A stretch of DNA of 64,000 bases. It comes from Flavobacteriales bacterium (GTDB lineage: Bacteria > Bacteroidota > Bacteroidia > Flavobacteriales_D > Sanyastnellaceae). The stretch lies in contig JAIXWX010000006.1 in assembly GCA_027491075.1 (NCBI GenBank), forward strand, positions 38,105 to 102,104. The letters run 5' to 3'. The notes under the pieces are model-generated. The model saw nothing but the letters and a program-made list of their open reading frames with translations, had not been told where the DNA came from and searched no databases. Shown in pieces: positions 24,826-33,701 of the stretch (position 1 is its first letter; each line of letters begins with the position of its first letter). A program made the translations under genes and the position numbers.

Positions 24826-25484
24826 AAGAAATAATGCTGACGAAAGTAATTGGAAGTCCAACCGAACTTTCGTTCGGTTTGGAAAAAATAGGTCTCAAGC
24901 CAGTCATTGAAAGCTTCATCGATATAGAGTTTACAAAATGGGCTCCTCCGTTGCCAAGAATGAATTGGATTTTCTTCTCTTCTGCCAACGCAGTTAGGGG
25001 TACGCTGCAAAATCAATCGGACCTCTCCGCATACAAGATTGCTTGTATTGGTAGAGGAACCGCTGCCGCATTGCCCGCAGAATATTCCATTGATTTCATA
25101 GGTGAAAGTGCTGATACTTCAAAAGTTGCGACTAAGTTTGCTGAAATTGCTCAAAAAGAAACTGTACTTTTCCCTATCAGCAGCATCAGCAACCGAACCA
25201 TTCAAAAACAATTGAAGGAAAGTCAAGTCCATGAAATAGTCGTCTATCAAACGTTACTAAAGCCTCGAAAAGTTGACTCAAGGCCGTTTCTTGTTTTCTC
25301 AAGCCCATCTCAATGGGATGGTTTTAAAATGAGTAACAAGACTGACGAGAATCAGAAGATTTTTGCCTTTGGAAAAACGACCGAAGCCGCTATCCGTGCC
25401 GCTGGAGCTAAGGTTGACGGCGTACTCAAAGACATTTCGGTAAATGGATTAATTTCCACAATAAAAGAACATGTTCGCAGTTAA
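24822..25484 (+). CDS. hemD: Uroporphyrinogen-III synthase
   Basis: HemD closes and inverts ring D of hydroxymethylbilane. The family is weakly conserved; the call rests on length (220 residues), the two-domain pattern (WIFFSSANAVRG in domain 1, LVFSSPSQWDGF in domain 2, AFGKTTEAAIRAAG near the end) and its place after hemC with an ATGA overlap. The codons for PTELSFGL contain copy 2 of the 18-bp palindrome. A PorV/PorQ-like gene follows 26 bp later. Confidence 0.9.
   Translation: MKEIMLTKVIGSPTELSFGLEKIGLKPVIESFIDIEFTKWAPPLPRMNWIFFSSANAVRGTLQNQSDLSAYKIACIGRGTAAALPAEYSIDFIGESADTSKVATKFAEIAQKETVLFPISSISNRTIQKQLKESQVHEIVVYQTLLKPRKVDSRPFLVFSSPSQWDGFKMSNKTDENQKIFAFGKTTEAAIRAAGAKVDGVLKDISVNGLISTIKEHVRS
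24861..24878. repeat. Palindromic repeat ACCGAACTTTCGTTCGGT, copy 2
   Basis: Differs from copies 1 and 3 by one base (A to G), which lengthens the stem to ACCGAAC/GTTCGGT with a TTTC loop. It lies inside hemD and is read as TELSFG. Confidence 0.75.
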
Positions 25485-25510
25485 CGTCGGGCTTGCTTAT
25501 TTTTAACCCG

Positions 25511-26629
25511 ATGAAATGGTCCCTCCTCCTGCTGTCATTTGGTATCCTTGTACAAAATGCCACAGGTCAAAATACAGCTTCTGAATCTGACGCAACTCCC
25601 AAATACGTCAACGAGTTTTTAAACATTGGCGTTGGCGCTCGCGCCCTCGGAATGTCACTCTCACAAGTAGCCAGCGTAAATGATGTCACCGCAGGCTATT
25701 GGAATCCAGCAGGTCTGCTCGGAATTAAAAGTGATTTCCAAGCCGCGGCCATGCACAGTGAATATTTCGCAGGAATCGCTAATTACGATTACGCCGCAAT
25801 TGGTAAAGGAATCGACTCTGTTTCTGCAGTAGGACTGTCATTTATTCGTTTCGGAGTTGATAATATTCCGAACACAACAGATCTTATAGATGCTGGAGGT
25901 AATTTAGATTACAACAGAATTACCACGTTCAGCGCGGCCGATTATGCGTTAATACTTTCTTATGCTCACCAAGGCCTTCCATTTCTCGACAAATCAAACA
26001 GTTCTTTTCAAAAGTTTCGCTGGGGATTAAATGCAAAGGTGCTTCATCGCCAAATAGGTGATTTTGCAAGATCTTGGGGCTTTGGGCTCGATGCAGGAGT
26101 ACAATACATTTCCAAGCAATGGAGGTTTGGATTGAATGCTCGTGACATCACGGGAACTTTCAATGCCTGGTCTTTTTCTTTAGATGAAAGAACATTAGAG
26201 GTATTTGAACAAACCAATAACGATGTTCCAGAAAATGGCCTTGAAGTAGCATTACCTAGAGTAATCGCAGGATTTGGAAGACAATTCAATTTAAACAAAG
26301 TGACAATACTAGCGGAAGCGAATGCAAGTATAACTACCGACGGACAGCGAAATACATTAGTGAGCGCTAAACCTCTCAGTATCGACCCCTCATTTGGCTT
26401 TGAAGTAGGTTATCAGAATACCATCTTTTTGCGAGGTGGAATGGGCAATATTCAACGAGTAAGAGATTTTGATAACAGTGAGTCGCTTGTTATTCAGCCC
26501 AATATTGGAATTGGTCTCCGCATTCGTCAATTCTACATCGACTACGCTCTGTCGGACATTGGCAACGTGTCTGATGTTTTATACAGCAATGTATTCTCAT
26601 TGCGTTTTGACTTCTTCAAGAAAAAGTAA
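25511..26629 (+). CDS. PorV/PorQ-family outer-membrane protein
   Basis: The second PorV/PorQ-family barrel in the window, 372 residues from the ATG at 25511, which opens a normal signal peptide (MKWSLLLLSFG to TGQ). The N-terminal FLNIGVGARALGMS followed by YWNPAGL is the family signature. Many amphipathic strands follow, ending SNVFSLRFDFFKKK. It follows hemD closely and may be read from the heme operon, but has no functional link to it that I know of. Which type IX role it plays cannot be told from sequence alone. Confidence 0.82.
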   Translation: MKWSLLLLSFGILVQNATGQNTASESDATPKYVNEFLNIGVGARALGMSLSQVASVNDVTAGYWNPAGLLGIKSDFQAAAMHSEYFAGIANYDYAAIGKGIDSVSAVGLSFIRFGVDNIPNTTDLIDAGGNLDYNRITTFSAADYALILSYAHQGLPFLDKSNSSFQKFRWGLNAKVLHRQIGDFARSWGFGLDAGVQYISKQWRFGLNARDITGTFNAWSFSLDERTLEVFEQTNNDVPENGLEVALPRVIAGFGRQFNLNKVTILAEANASITTDGQRNTLVSAKPLSIDPSFGFEVGYQNTIFLRGGMGNIQRVRDFDNSESLVIQPNIGIGLRIRQFYIDYALSDIGNVSDVLYSNVFSLRFDFFKKK

Positions 26630-26630
26630 G

Positions 26631-27662
26631 CTAGGATACTTTTTTTCTCCAAACATCTAAAACCAAATACCAGGCAAAGGCAAACCAAAGAATTGCCAAA
26701 AGTAAATGGATGGGTTGCAGCGGCGCCGGAACATTGGAATAAGCCAGAACCACTCCTACTAAAATTTCTAAAACAACAATTCCGACCACCCCTTTGAAAG
26801 AGTTTCGGGTTGCCAAGAGTGCTCTTCCTTTCCACCAAAGCAACAAAACCGACAGGGCAACTATAATAGAAAAACTGCGATGTATTTTAAAGATACTCGG
26901 TAGCATTTCTATCCAAAGACCTCTATCCGAGGTTTGCTTTGCTACAACATCGATCTCCTCTCTCACTTGTGTGCCGAGATAAACTTGTATCATCGATAAT
27001 AAAAGAATAAAGAACACTAGACCTTTTATGGCCGTGGATATTGGCGTGCTGAAGCGAGTTCCATGTTGATGCTTACTAATAATCACCAAAAGCAAAGCAA
27101 CAATGGCCATAGAACCGAACATATGCAACGTGATTTTCACAGGAGCCAGTTCAGCATCTACAACTGTTTTTCCCAACCACGCCTCAAAGCCCAACATGAA
27201 CAGAGTCGCCGTGGCCAATAAAAAAGTAAAAAAGTCTTTTCGTTTTATCCAGCCCAAAAAAGAAAGGAAAAAAAGTAACAATACGGGAATTCCACTTAAT
27301 GCTCCAAGTAACCTATTGATGTACTCGATCCAAGTGTGCACTGGATTAAAAATTGCATAATCATGTTTTGGATATTTCATCCATTGGGAACGAATGAGTA
27401 CGTCGGAGGCGGTAACATTTTCATTGGCGACCCACAGGGTATCATTGTAAACCATCATTTTTCCTTTTGGAAAAATCTTTCCCTCTTGGTAAGTCAATTC
27501 TGAAATATCCGTAGGAGGAATATAATGACCAAAGCACTTCGGCCAGTCAGGACAGCCCATTCCGCTACCCGACATTCTCACCACACTGCCAGCGATGATA
27601 ACCAGAAATACCAAAACCAATGAGGCTTTCGCTAAAAATAAAATTTTAGAAGAAGATTGCAT
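26631..27662 (-). CDS. ctaA: Heme A synthase (COX15/CtaA)
   Basis: An eight-helix membrane enzyme that oxidises heme O to heme A for aa3-type cytochrome oxidase. From M1 at 27662 it has 343 residues. Family marks are GSVVRMSGSGMGCPDWPKCFG, the EYINRLLGALSG helix, the KITLHMFGS segment and HRSFSIIV, which supply heme-ligand histidines. A frame extends 8 codons further, but TAATTTTG sits 6 nt before 27662 and makes that the likely start. ctaB and the oxidase genes are not in the window. Confidence 0.93.
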   Translation of the reverse strand: MQSSSKILFLAKASLVLVFLVIIAGSVVRMSGSGMGCPDWPKCFGHYIPPTDISELTYQEGKIFPKGKMMVYNDTLWVANENVTASDVLIRSQWMKYPKHDYAIFNPVHTWIEYINRLLGALSGIPVLLLFFLSFLGWIKRKDFFTFLLATATLFMLGFEAWLGKTVVDAELAPVKITLHMFGSMAIVALLLVIISKHQHGTRFSTPISTAIKGLVFFILLLSMIQVYLGTQVREEIDVVAKQTSDRGLWIEMLPSIFKIHRSFSIIVALSVLLLWWKGRALLATRNSFKGVVGIVVLEILVGVVLAYSNVPAPLQPIHLLLAILWFAFAWYLVLDVWRKKVS

Positions 27663-27668
27663 AGGTGA

Positions 27669-27676
27669 CAAAATTA
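27669..27676 (-). promoter_or_regulatory. ctaA promoter, -7 element TAATTTTG
   Basis: An exact TAnnTTTG match ending 6 nt before the ATG at 27662. It decides the start, since the alternative ATG at 27686 lies upstream of it. Confidence 0.5.
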
Positions 27677-27725
27677 ACCCATGCATTCCTTGAAATGTTT
27701 AGAAAAAAGTGAAGATAAAAATCAA

Positions 27726-28220
27726 TTACTGAATGAATCTACTCACTGATTGAACTAGATCTATAGCTTGAAACACCAATCCCCATTGAGAATTTTCCGC
27801 TCCGCTCTCCGCAGATCGACCACCAGACTGAAGACCTTTGTAATCCAGTATTTCAATAGTTTTTATGGTGTACATACCGTCGGCGATGGCATGAACACAT
27901 TGAATCATTTCCTTTTCAGAAATGACCTCAGGATCAAACTCAACACTCACTACATTATGGCCTCTACCCTCCGCAAAATCCAAGTCCGTTGTTTTCACAC
28001 CTTTGAGCGCTTGCAGCTCCTGTTGTATTTTTCCTCCACAACCAGCAGCACAAGTCATTCCTTCTATGGATAAATTCGCGACTGATTTGATTACCTCACT
28101 TTGAAGCGTTTTATGCGTTACCTGAACATCCACATTTGCTTCTGCTTGTGAACTTGGTCCTGAGCAAGCAGTTAAAAAAAGCACTGTTGCAACGGTCATA
28201 AAAGCAATGGACTTCTTCAT
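27726..28220 (-). CDS. Heavy-metal-associated (HMA) domain lipoprotein
   Basis: A 164-residue protein that starts at 28220 with a lipoprotein signal (VLFLTAC). Residues about 50-120 form an HMA domain: LSIEGMTCAAGCGGKIQ, the KGVKTTDLDFA strand and VEFDPEVISEKEM. The metal loop is CAAGC, with three residues between the cysteines rather than the usual two, a variant I associate with Bacteroidota. It should bind Cu+ or a similar ion in the periplasm. The C-terminal ~40 residues are unlike the family. It is divergent from the DMT transporter. Confidence 0.85.
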   Translation of the reverse strand: MKKSIAFMTVATVLFLTACSGPSSQAEANVDVQVTHKTLQSEVIKSVANLSIEGMTCAAGCGGKIQQELQALKGVKTTDLDFAEGRGHNVVSVEFDPEVISEKEMIQCVHAIADGMYTIKTIEILDYKGLQSGGRSAESGAENSQWGLVFQAIDLVQSVSRFIQ

Positions 28221-28301
28221 GGTCTTATTTTTTTGTAAAGATAAAATTGTTGTATCTCTGCGGTTGTTTTTCAAACCAAAAAATTTCCTAAAACATTCTA
28301 T

Positions 28302-29186
28302 TTGAAAACCGTATCTCCAATTCACCTGCTCGCACTCAGTATTTTGGCACTGACCTGGGGTAGCTCGTTTATATTAATGAAGTATGGACTAAAAACCAGT
28401 GAAGGTGTCGCGGTGTTCAGTCCCAATCAAGTTGCGGCAATGCGCTTGGGAATCGCGGGCCTCCTTCTCACTCCTATTAGTATTCCTTACCTCAAAAATC
28501 TTACAAAAGAGAATATCAAATGGCTTAGCGTTGTGGGTTTGGTGGGCAGTGGTATTCCTGCATTTCTATTTACTAACTCCCAAAAATATTTGGATAGCGG
28601 ACATGCTGGAATTCTTAACTCGCTCACTCCCCTCTTCACTGTGCTAACAGGCGTTTGGTTCTTCAAAAAAGTTACAGAGCCTCGAAAAGTTGTTGGGGTA
28701 CTCATCGGTTTGGGAGGAGCTGCCGCTCTTATCTCACTCAACGGATTCGAGGAATCCACCCGTTGGCGATACGGTTTGCTTATTGTCTTAGCAACATTTA
28801 GCTATGGACTAAGCGTTAACACCGTTCAATCTCATTTAAAGGGTATAAAATCCTTGCAAATAACTGCGACATCCCTGCTGATCGCAGGCGTGCCTTGCAT
28901 GATCTATGCACTTGTATCAGGAGCTCCCGATGTATTGTTTTCTCATCCTCACGGGGGTAAATCATTTGCTGCCATTTTGACCCTTTCCATTTTTGGAACT
29001 GCGGGGGCCAATATGCTTTACTTTTGGCTGACACAGCAAACATCTGCCATCGTAGCGAGCAGCGTCACTTACCTTATGCCTTTGGTTGCAGTAGGTTGGG
29101 GTGTTCTTGACCATGAAGTACTCACCATCGGGCACTTGATCTGTGGCATTATTATTCTCAGCGCCATCCGCCTTATTACACGCTAA
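28302..29186 (+). CDS. DMT-superfamily (EamA) transporter
   Basis: An inner-membrane transporter of 294 residues with ten predicted helices in two EamA repeats. The first repeat contains LTWGSSFILMKYGL and the second GTAGANMLYFWLTQQTSAIVASSVTYLMPLVAV. Family members move amino acids, nucleotides or other metabolites; the substrate here is unknown. The start codon is TTG at 28302, and the region upstream lacks an exact promoter match, so the start is less certain than the frame. Confidence 0.9.
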   Translation: MKTVSPIHLLALSILALTWGSSFILMKYGLKTSEGVAVFSPNQVAAMRLGIAGLLLTPISIPYLKNLTKENIKWLSVVGLVGSGIPAFLFTNSQKYLDSGHAGILNSLTPLFTVLTGVWFFKKVTEPRKVVGVLIGLGGAAALISLNGFEESTRWRYGLLIVLATFSYGLSVNTVQSHLKGIKSLQITATSLLIAGVPCMIYALVSGAPDVLFSHPHGGKSFAAILTLSIFGTAGANMLYFWLTQQTSAIVASSVTYLMPLVAVGWGVLDHEVLTIGHLICGIIILSAIRLITR

Positions 29187-29207
29187 AGGACAGGTCTGCT
29201 CAACTTT

Positions 29208-29239
29208 TTTGGTGAATTAAAAGGAATGTAGTACATTTG
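29208..29239 (+). promoter_or_regulatory. rplU promoter, TTTG-N20-TACATTTG
   Basis: A full Bacteroidota promoter: -33 TTTG (29208-29211), a 20-bp spacer, and -7 TACATTTG (29232-29239). The start site should be near 29244, giving a leader of about 35 nt before rplU. Confidence 0.75.
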
Positions 29240-29279
29240 CAGCCCTAAAAAGTTTTTTTAACCCATAAATCTCTAAGCC

Positions 29280-29588
29280 ATGTACGCAATTGTTGAGATA
29301 GCAGGGCATCAGTACAAAGTACAAAAAGACCAGCAGATTTTCGTGAATCGTCTGCAGGGAGATGAAGGTTCGAAAGTAGAATTCGACCGAGTGCTCCTTA
29401 TCGACGATAACGGAAAGGTAACTGTTGGCGCCCCCGCTATAGAAGGTAAAAAGGTGACCGCCAGCGTAGTGAAACACCTCAAGGGAGACAAAGTAATTGT
29501 CTTCAAAAAGAAACGCAGAAAAGGTTACATCAAGAAGAACGGTTTCCGTGCTTACTTGACTGAAATCAAAATTGACAAAATCGGATAA
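29280..29588 (+). CDS. rplU: 50S ribosomal protein L21
   Basis: A large-subunit ribosomal protein of 102 residues. MYAIVEIAGHQYKVQKDQ is the conserved start, and FKKKRRKGYIKKNGFRAYLT carries the basic rRNA-binding end. It is first in the rplU-rpmA operon under a consensus promoter at 29208-29239. Confidence 0.99.
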   Translation: MYAIVEIAGHQYKVQKDQQIFVNRLQGDEGSKVEFDRVLLIDDNGKVTVGAPAIEGKKVTASVVKHLKGDKVIVFKKKRRKGYIKKNGFRAYLTEIKIDKIG

Positions 29589-29615
29589 TCAACACCTAAA
29601 TAATACCAAAAGAAA

Positions 29616-29876
29616 ATGGCACACAAGAAAGGTGAAGGTAAAGTAAAGAACGGCCGCGAATCGGAAAGCAAGCGACTCGGAGTTAAAATCTACGGTGGTC
29701 AAACTTGCATTGCAGGTAACATCATCGTTCGCCAACGTGGTACACGTCACAATGCCGGTGTAAACGTGGGTATCGGAAAAGATCACACGCTTTATGCTTT
29801 GATCGACGGTACTGTTGAATTCCGTAAGAAAAAAGATAACAAGTCATTCGTTTCGGTTATCCCTGCACAGGCATAA
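29616..29876 (+). CDS. rpmA: 50S ribosomal protein L27
   Basis: Ribosomal protein of 86 residues whose N-terminus reaches toward the peptidyl transferase centre. It starts [16 protein letters not shown] with no N-terminal extension, followed by [23 protein letters not shown]. It lies 27 bp after rplU and is followed by a strong terminator. Confidence 0.99.
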   Translation: MAHKKGEGKVKNGRESESKRLGVKIYGGQTCIAGNIIVRQRGTRHNAGVNVGIGKDHTLYALIDGTVEFRKKKDNKSFVSVIPAQA

Positions 29877-29903
29877 TCGGGGGTATGACCTGAACAATAT
29901 TTT

Positions 29904-29940
29904 AAAACTCCCGGCCTTTTGGCGCGGGAGTTTTTTATTT
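29904..29940 (+). terminator. Rho-independent terminator after rpmA
   Basis: The arms AACTCCCG and CGGGAGTT pair, with an inner GCC/GGC extension around a TTTT loop and one bulged G, followed by TTTTTTATTT. It ends the rplU-rpmA unit 15 bp before serS. Confidence 0.9.
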
Positions 29941-29954
29941 AAAATTATTGAGAA

Positions 29955-31232
29955 ATGCTTCAAGTAGCCAACATCAGAGAAAACAAACAGCTCGTTCTAG
30001 ATGGACTTGCCAAGAGAAACAAAGACTTCTCTATCACTGTAGATGAAATTCTTCAAATCGACGAAACGCGCAGAAAGACTCAAAAACAATTGGACGATCT
30101 GCTCGCTGAAGCTAATGTGCTATCGAAAGAAATAGGTGATCTCTTCAAATCCGGAAACAAGGAAGCCGCTGAACCTAAAAAACTCAGAACTACGGAAATC
30201 AAAGAGGAAACAAAAAAAATAGAAGTAACACTAGCGGAACTCGAAGAACAGCAAAAGCAACTGCTCTATCTTATTCCCAACGTGCCCCACAAGGATGTAG
30301 TGTTCGGAAAAACTGCAGATGAAAATGTTGAGGTCTACAAGTGGGGCGAGATACCTTCACTTTCTGAAGTAAAAAAACCACATTGGGACATTGCCGCGGA
30401 ATATCAATTGATTGACTTTGAACTGGGCGTCAAAATCACTGGAGCTGGATTCCCTGTGTATTCTGGAGCTGGCGCCCGTCTGCAACGCGCACTGATCAAT
30501 TTCTTCCTGGATGAGGCGCAAAAAGCAGGCTATACTGAATTCATTCCACCCCACGTGGTGAATGAGGACAGTGGTTACGGCACTGGGCAGCTTCCAGATA
30601 AAGAAGGCCAGATGTATTATATAGGTGCCGATGATCTTTATCTCATCCCAACGGCAGAAGTGCCTCTCACAAATCTTTACAGAGATGTTATTCTCAAAGA
30701 AGAGGAGCTACCGATCAAAATGACTGGGTATACACCTTGCTTTAGAAGAGAAGCAGGAAGCTATGGAAAAGATGTTAGAGGACTCAATCGACTTCATCAG
30801 TTCGATAAAGTAGAGATAGTACAGTTAGCGCATCCTTCCGAAAGCTATGCCATTCTGGAAAACATGGTGGACCACGTAAAAGGACTTCTACAAAAATTAG
30901 AACTACCATTCAGAATAATCCGCCTATGTGGTGGGGATATGGGATTCACCTCTGCCATGACCTATGATTTCGAAGTATTCTCCGCAGCACAGGAAAGATG
31001 GCTAGAAGTAAGCTCAACCTCTAACTTCGAAACTTTCCAAGCCAATCGACTGAAATGCCGTTTCAAAGGAAGCGATGGAAAAACACAGTTAGTGCATACC
31101 CTCAACGGATCTGCCCTTGCTCTTCCTAGAATTGTGGCTTCATTGCTCGAAAATCATCAAACTGCGGAAGGAATCAGAATTCCTAAAGCATTAATTCCTT
31201 ATACCGGTTTTGAATTTATTCGCAAAAAATAA
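29955..31232 (+). CDS. serS: Seryl-tRNA synthetase
   Basis: A class II synthetase that charges tRNA-Ser. The N-terminal ~110 residues form the long tRNA-binding coiled coil. The catalytic core has motif 2 (TPCFRREAGSYGKDVRGL) and motif 3 (NGSALALPRIVASLLEN). The length of 425 residues is normal. It starts 15 bp after the rpmA terminator, and I see no exact promoter consensus in between, so its own promoter may lie in the terminator region. Confidence 0.98.
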   Translation: MLQVANIRENKQLVLDGLAKRNKDFSITVDEILQIDETRRKTQKQLDDLLAEANVLSKEIGDLFKSGNKEAAEPKKLRTTEIKEETKKIEVTLAELEEQQKQLLYLIPNVPHKDVVFGKTADENVEVYKWGEIPSLSEVKKPHWDIAAEYQLIDFELGVKITGAGFPVYSGAGARLQRALINFFLDEAQKAGYTEFIPPHVVNEDSGYGTGQLPDKEGQMYYIGADDLYLIPTAEVPLTNLYRDVILKEEELPIKMTGYTPCFRREAGSYGKDVRGLNRLHQFDKVEIVQLAHPSESYAILENMVDHVKGLLQKLELPFRIIRLCGGDMGFTSAMTYDFEVFSAAQERWLEVSSTSNFETFQANRLKCRFKGSDGKTQLVHTLNGSALALPRIVASLLENHQTAEGIRIPKALIPYTGFEFIRKK

Positions 31233-31255
31233 AGGCAGCATATTCCTTGACCGCC

Positions 31256-31263
31256 TAAATTAG
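31256..31263 (+). promoter_or_regulatory. Weak candidate promoter, TAAATTAG
   Basis: One base from TAnnTTTG and 5 nt before the ATG at 31269. Listed because its spacing matches the other start-adjacent elements. Confidence 0.25.
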
Positions 31264-31268
31264 CGTCA

Positions 31269-31853
31269 ATGAGCAAAAGCAGTCACATAATACCAATCGC
31301 CATGCTTGTCGTGGCGATTGCTTTTTTCAATAGTGGATGTAAAGAGGAAAAAAACTTTCTCAAGGAAACCACAACTCTTGACTCCCTAAGTCAATTGCTT
31401 GCTAACCGTATCGATACCGTAAAGGTCATTCTTATGGATTCTTTGCCTTCATTTCAGGACTCGGTAAAATCCCACATAGCAGTTATACAAAGGGCCTACA
31501 GCGCTCAAATGCCAGAACAAACTGCTCAGCAAATTTCAAATTACTACCAAACATTAAGTCGATGTGAGCAGCCTACTGAAAATGCCTTGAACATGTTGCA
31601 AGAGCTGGCTGTTTGCCAAAATCAAGTAGATTCTCTTTATTCACTTATTGTAAGAAAAGCAGAACGAGATGGTATGGGAAACAGCATTACCCCCGCATAC
31701 ATAGAAGCTGCCATTCAGGCGGAAACCACACGTTCCAGTCGTATTCTTCAGACATCGCAACGTTTCATTTCTGACTATGGACTTGCGAAAGCAACATTTT
31801 TACAATATCGAGACACGATAAGCGATATCATTTCAAAATTGAACCAAAAATGA
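31269..31853 (+). CDS. Hypothetical lipoprotein
   Basis: A 194-residue protein not recognised. The N-terminus has a lipoprotein signal with lipobox FNSGC (Cys24), then a mostly helical domain with many Gln, Ser and Ile residues. Its last four bases overlap the start of the TPR gene (ATGA), so the products are made together and may form one periplasmic complex. No catalytic motif is seen. Confidence 0.75.
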   Translation: MSKSSHIIPIAMLVVAIAFFNSGCKEEKNFLKETTTLDSLSQLLANRIDTVKVILMDSLPSFQDSVKSHIAVIQRAYSAQMPEQTAQQISNYYQTLSRCEQPTENALNMLQELAVCQNQVDSLYSLIVRKAERDGMGNSITPAYIEAAIQAETTRSSRILQTSQRFISDYGLAKATFLQYRDTISDIISKLNQK

Positions 31854-33682
31854 CGACCACCTTTCCTCTAGCAAATTATCTCGCTCGCACCTTTTGGTTG
31901 TTGTTGTTTTTGTTGGTGTATTCTTTTGCCTACTCACAGCAAGACATTGAACTGGCCGATTACTATTATCAAAACGGTCAATTCGCAGAAGCGAAACTCT
32001 ATTACGAACGCGTTTACAAAACGAATAAAACGAATAAAGTATACACCAATTACCTCAACACTTTGATTGCACTCAATGAATTTGAGGAAGCAGAAAAGAT
32101 GGTGAAGAAAAAAATTAAATCCGAAAATGAAGACGGTGTAGCTTATGTACAGTTAGGTGAGTTATATAATAAATTCAATAAGAAATCAGAAGCCCAGCAA
32201 GAGTTTGATCGTGCAATTGATAAAGTAGTGCCCACACGAACGAACATCATGAGGCTGGCTTCAGAGTTCAGCAGAATCAATGAATATACCTACGCTCTTC
32301 AAGCGTACGAAAAGGGTAAAAAGAACGATAAAGAAGGCTATTCTTTTTCCTATGAAATAGCAACGATCAAAGGAAATCTAGGGCAGTATCCAGAGATGAT
32401 TGAATCCTATCTTGACTTGATCAATGAATCGCCAAACTATATTCAAACTGTACAGAATTCCTTGGACAGAACCCTTCAGGTTCAAGAGAATGAAGCCAAT
32501 ATGGAGTTGTTGAAAACGGCACTTCTGAGAAGAACACAGAAGTCGCCAGAAAATGTACAATACATCGAAATGCTTACATGGCTTTTTCTTCAGAAAAAAG
32601 AATTTGGATTGGCATTGATTCAGACACAGGCGCTCGATAAGCGATTCGGTGAAAATGGTTATCGTGTGATGGATTTAGCAGAATTGGCCGCCTCCAATAA
32701 AGACTATGTCACGGCTACTAAAGCGTACCAATACATTATCGATAAAGGGCCAGCTACAGAATATTACTACATGGCACGCACTGAAAAACTTCAAGTGATG
32801 AGCCTAGAAATCGCTTCGCGTCCGGGCATCGATCGCGAAGCATACGCCACTTTAGCCAACGATTATGAAGCCACGCTTCAAATTTTAGGCAAATCAGCAG
32901 AGTCAGCGATAATGATGAAGGACTTAGCACACATTTATGCCTTCTTTCTTGGAAAAACAGAACTAGCCACTACTCTTCTCCAAGAAGCCATTGCACTACC
33001 AGGACTCTACGGAAAAACACAGGCCATTTGTAAGCTAGAATTAGCCGATGTGTACGTATTTCAAAACGAAGTATGGGACGCAAGTTTATTGTACAGTCAA
33101 GTGGAACTCGACTTCAAAGACGACCCACTTGGGGCGGAAGCTAAGTTCAGAAACGCTAGAGTATCTTACTATACAGGAGATTTTGAATGGGCTCAAGGAC
33201 AGCTAGACGCATTGAAAGCTTCCACTACAAAACTTATCAGCAACGATGCCATTGATCTAAGTCTTTTGATTACTGATAATTTCAATCTAGATACCATTCT
33301 CGCTCCCATGCAAATGTTTGCTCGAGCAGACTTACTTTCTTTTCAAAATAAATTCAATGAAGCGAATGTCGTTTTAGACTCCATTTTGACGGACTATCCC
33401 ACACATAGTCTTACGGATGAAATCCTGATGCTGAAAGCAGATATGCGAGCCAAAAGCAGCGACTATAAAGGCGCAGTAGAACTTTATAAAAAGATTGTTG
33501 AGCTTCATTTTAAGGATATCACTGCAGATGATGCTATTTGGAAATTAGCAGAAATCAGCGAGAAGATCGAAGGTGATACTGCAGGCGCGATGTCATATTA
33601 TGAAAAAATCATCACCGAATATCCAGGCAGTTTATATGTAGTTGAAGCCCGCAAAAGATTTCGCGAGCTTCGAGGGAATTAG
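31850..33682 (+). CDS. Exported tetratricopeptide-repeat protein
   Basis: A 610-residue exported protein. A hydrophobic N-terminal segment (about 11-29, ending YSQ) is a signal peptide. The mature part is helical throughout with TPR-type repeats, clearest at YYYQNGQFAEAKLYYERVY (starting near 38), near the middle, and at YKGAVELYKKIVEL and AMSYYEKIITEYPGS at the C-terminus. TPR proteins are scaffolds for partners; here the likely partner is the lipoprotein encoded just upstream. It ends 19 bp from a convergent gene. Confidence 0.85.
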   Translation: MTTTFPLANYLARTFWLLLFLLVYSFAYSQQDIELADYYYQNGQFAEAKLYYERVYKTNKTNKVYTNYLNTLIALNEFEEAEKMVKKKIKSENEDGVAYVQLGELYNKFNKKSEAQQEFDRAIDKVVPTRTNIMRLASEFSRINEYTYALQAYEKGKKNDKEGYSFSYEIATIKGNLGQYPEMIESYLDLINESPNYIQTVQNSLDRTLQVQENEANMELLKTALLRRTQKSPENVQYIEMLTWLFLQKKEFGLALIQTQALDKRFGENGYRVMDLAELAASNKDYVTATKAYQYIIDKGPATEYYYMARTEKLQVMSLEIASRPGIDREAYATLANDYEATLQILGKSAESAIMMKDLAHIYAFFLGKTELATTLLQEAIALPGLYGKTQAICKLELADVYVFQNEVWDASLLYSQVELDFKDDPLGAEAKFRNARVSYYTGDFEWAQGQLDALKASTTKLISNDAIDLSLLITDNFNLDTILAPMQMFARADLLSFQNKFNEANVVLDSILTDYPTHSLTDEILMLKADMRAKSSDYKGAVELYKKIVELHFKDITADDAIWKLAEISEKIEGDTAGAMSYYEKIITEYPGSLYVVEARKRFRELRGN

Positions 33683-33701
33683 TGTAATTAAAAGTAAATG
33701 G

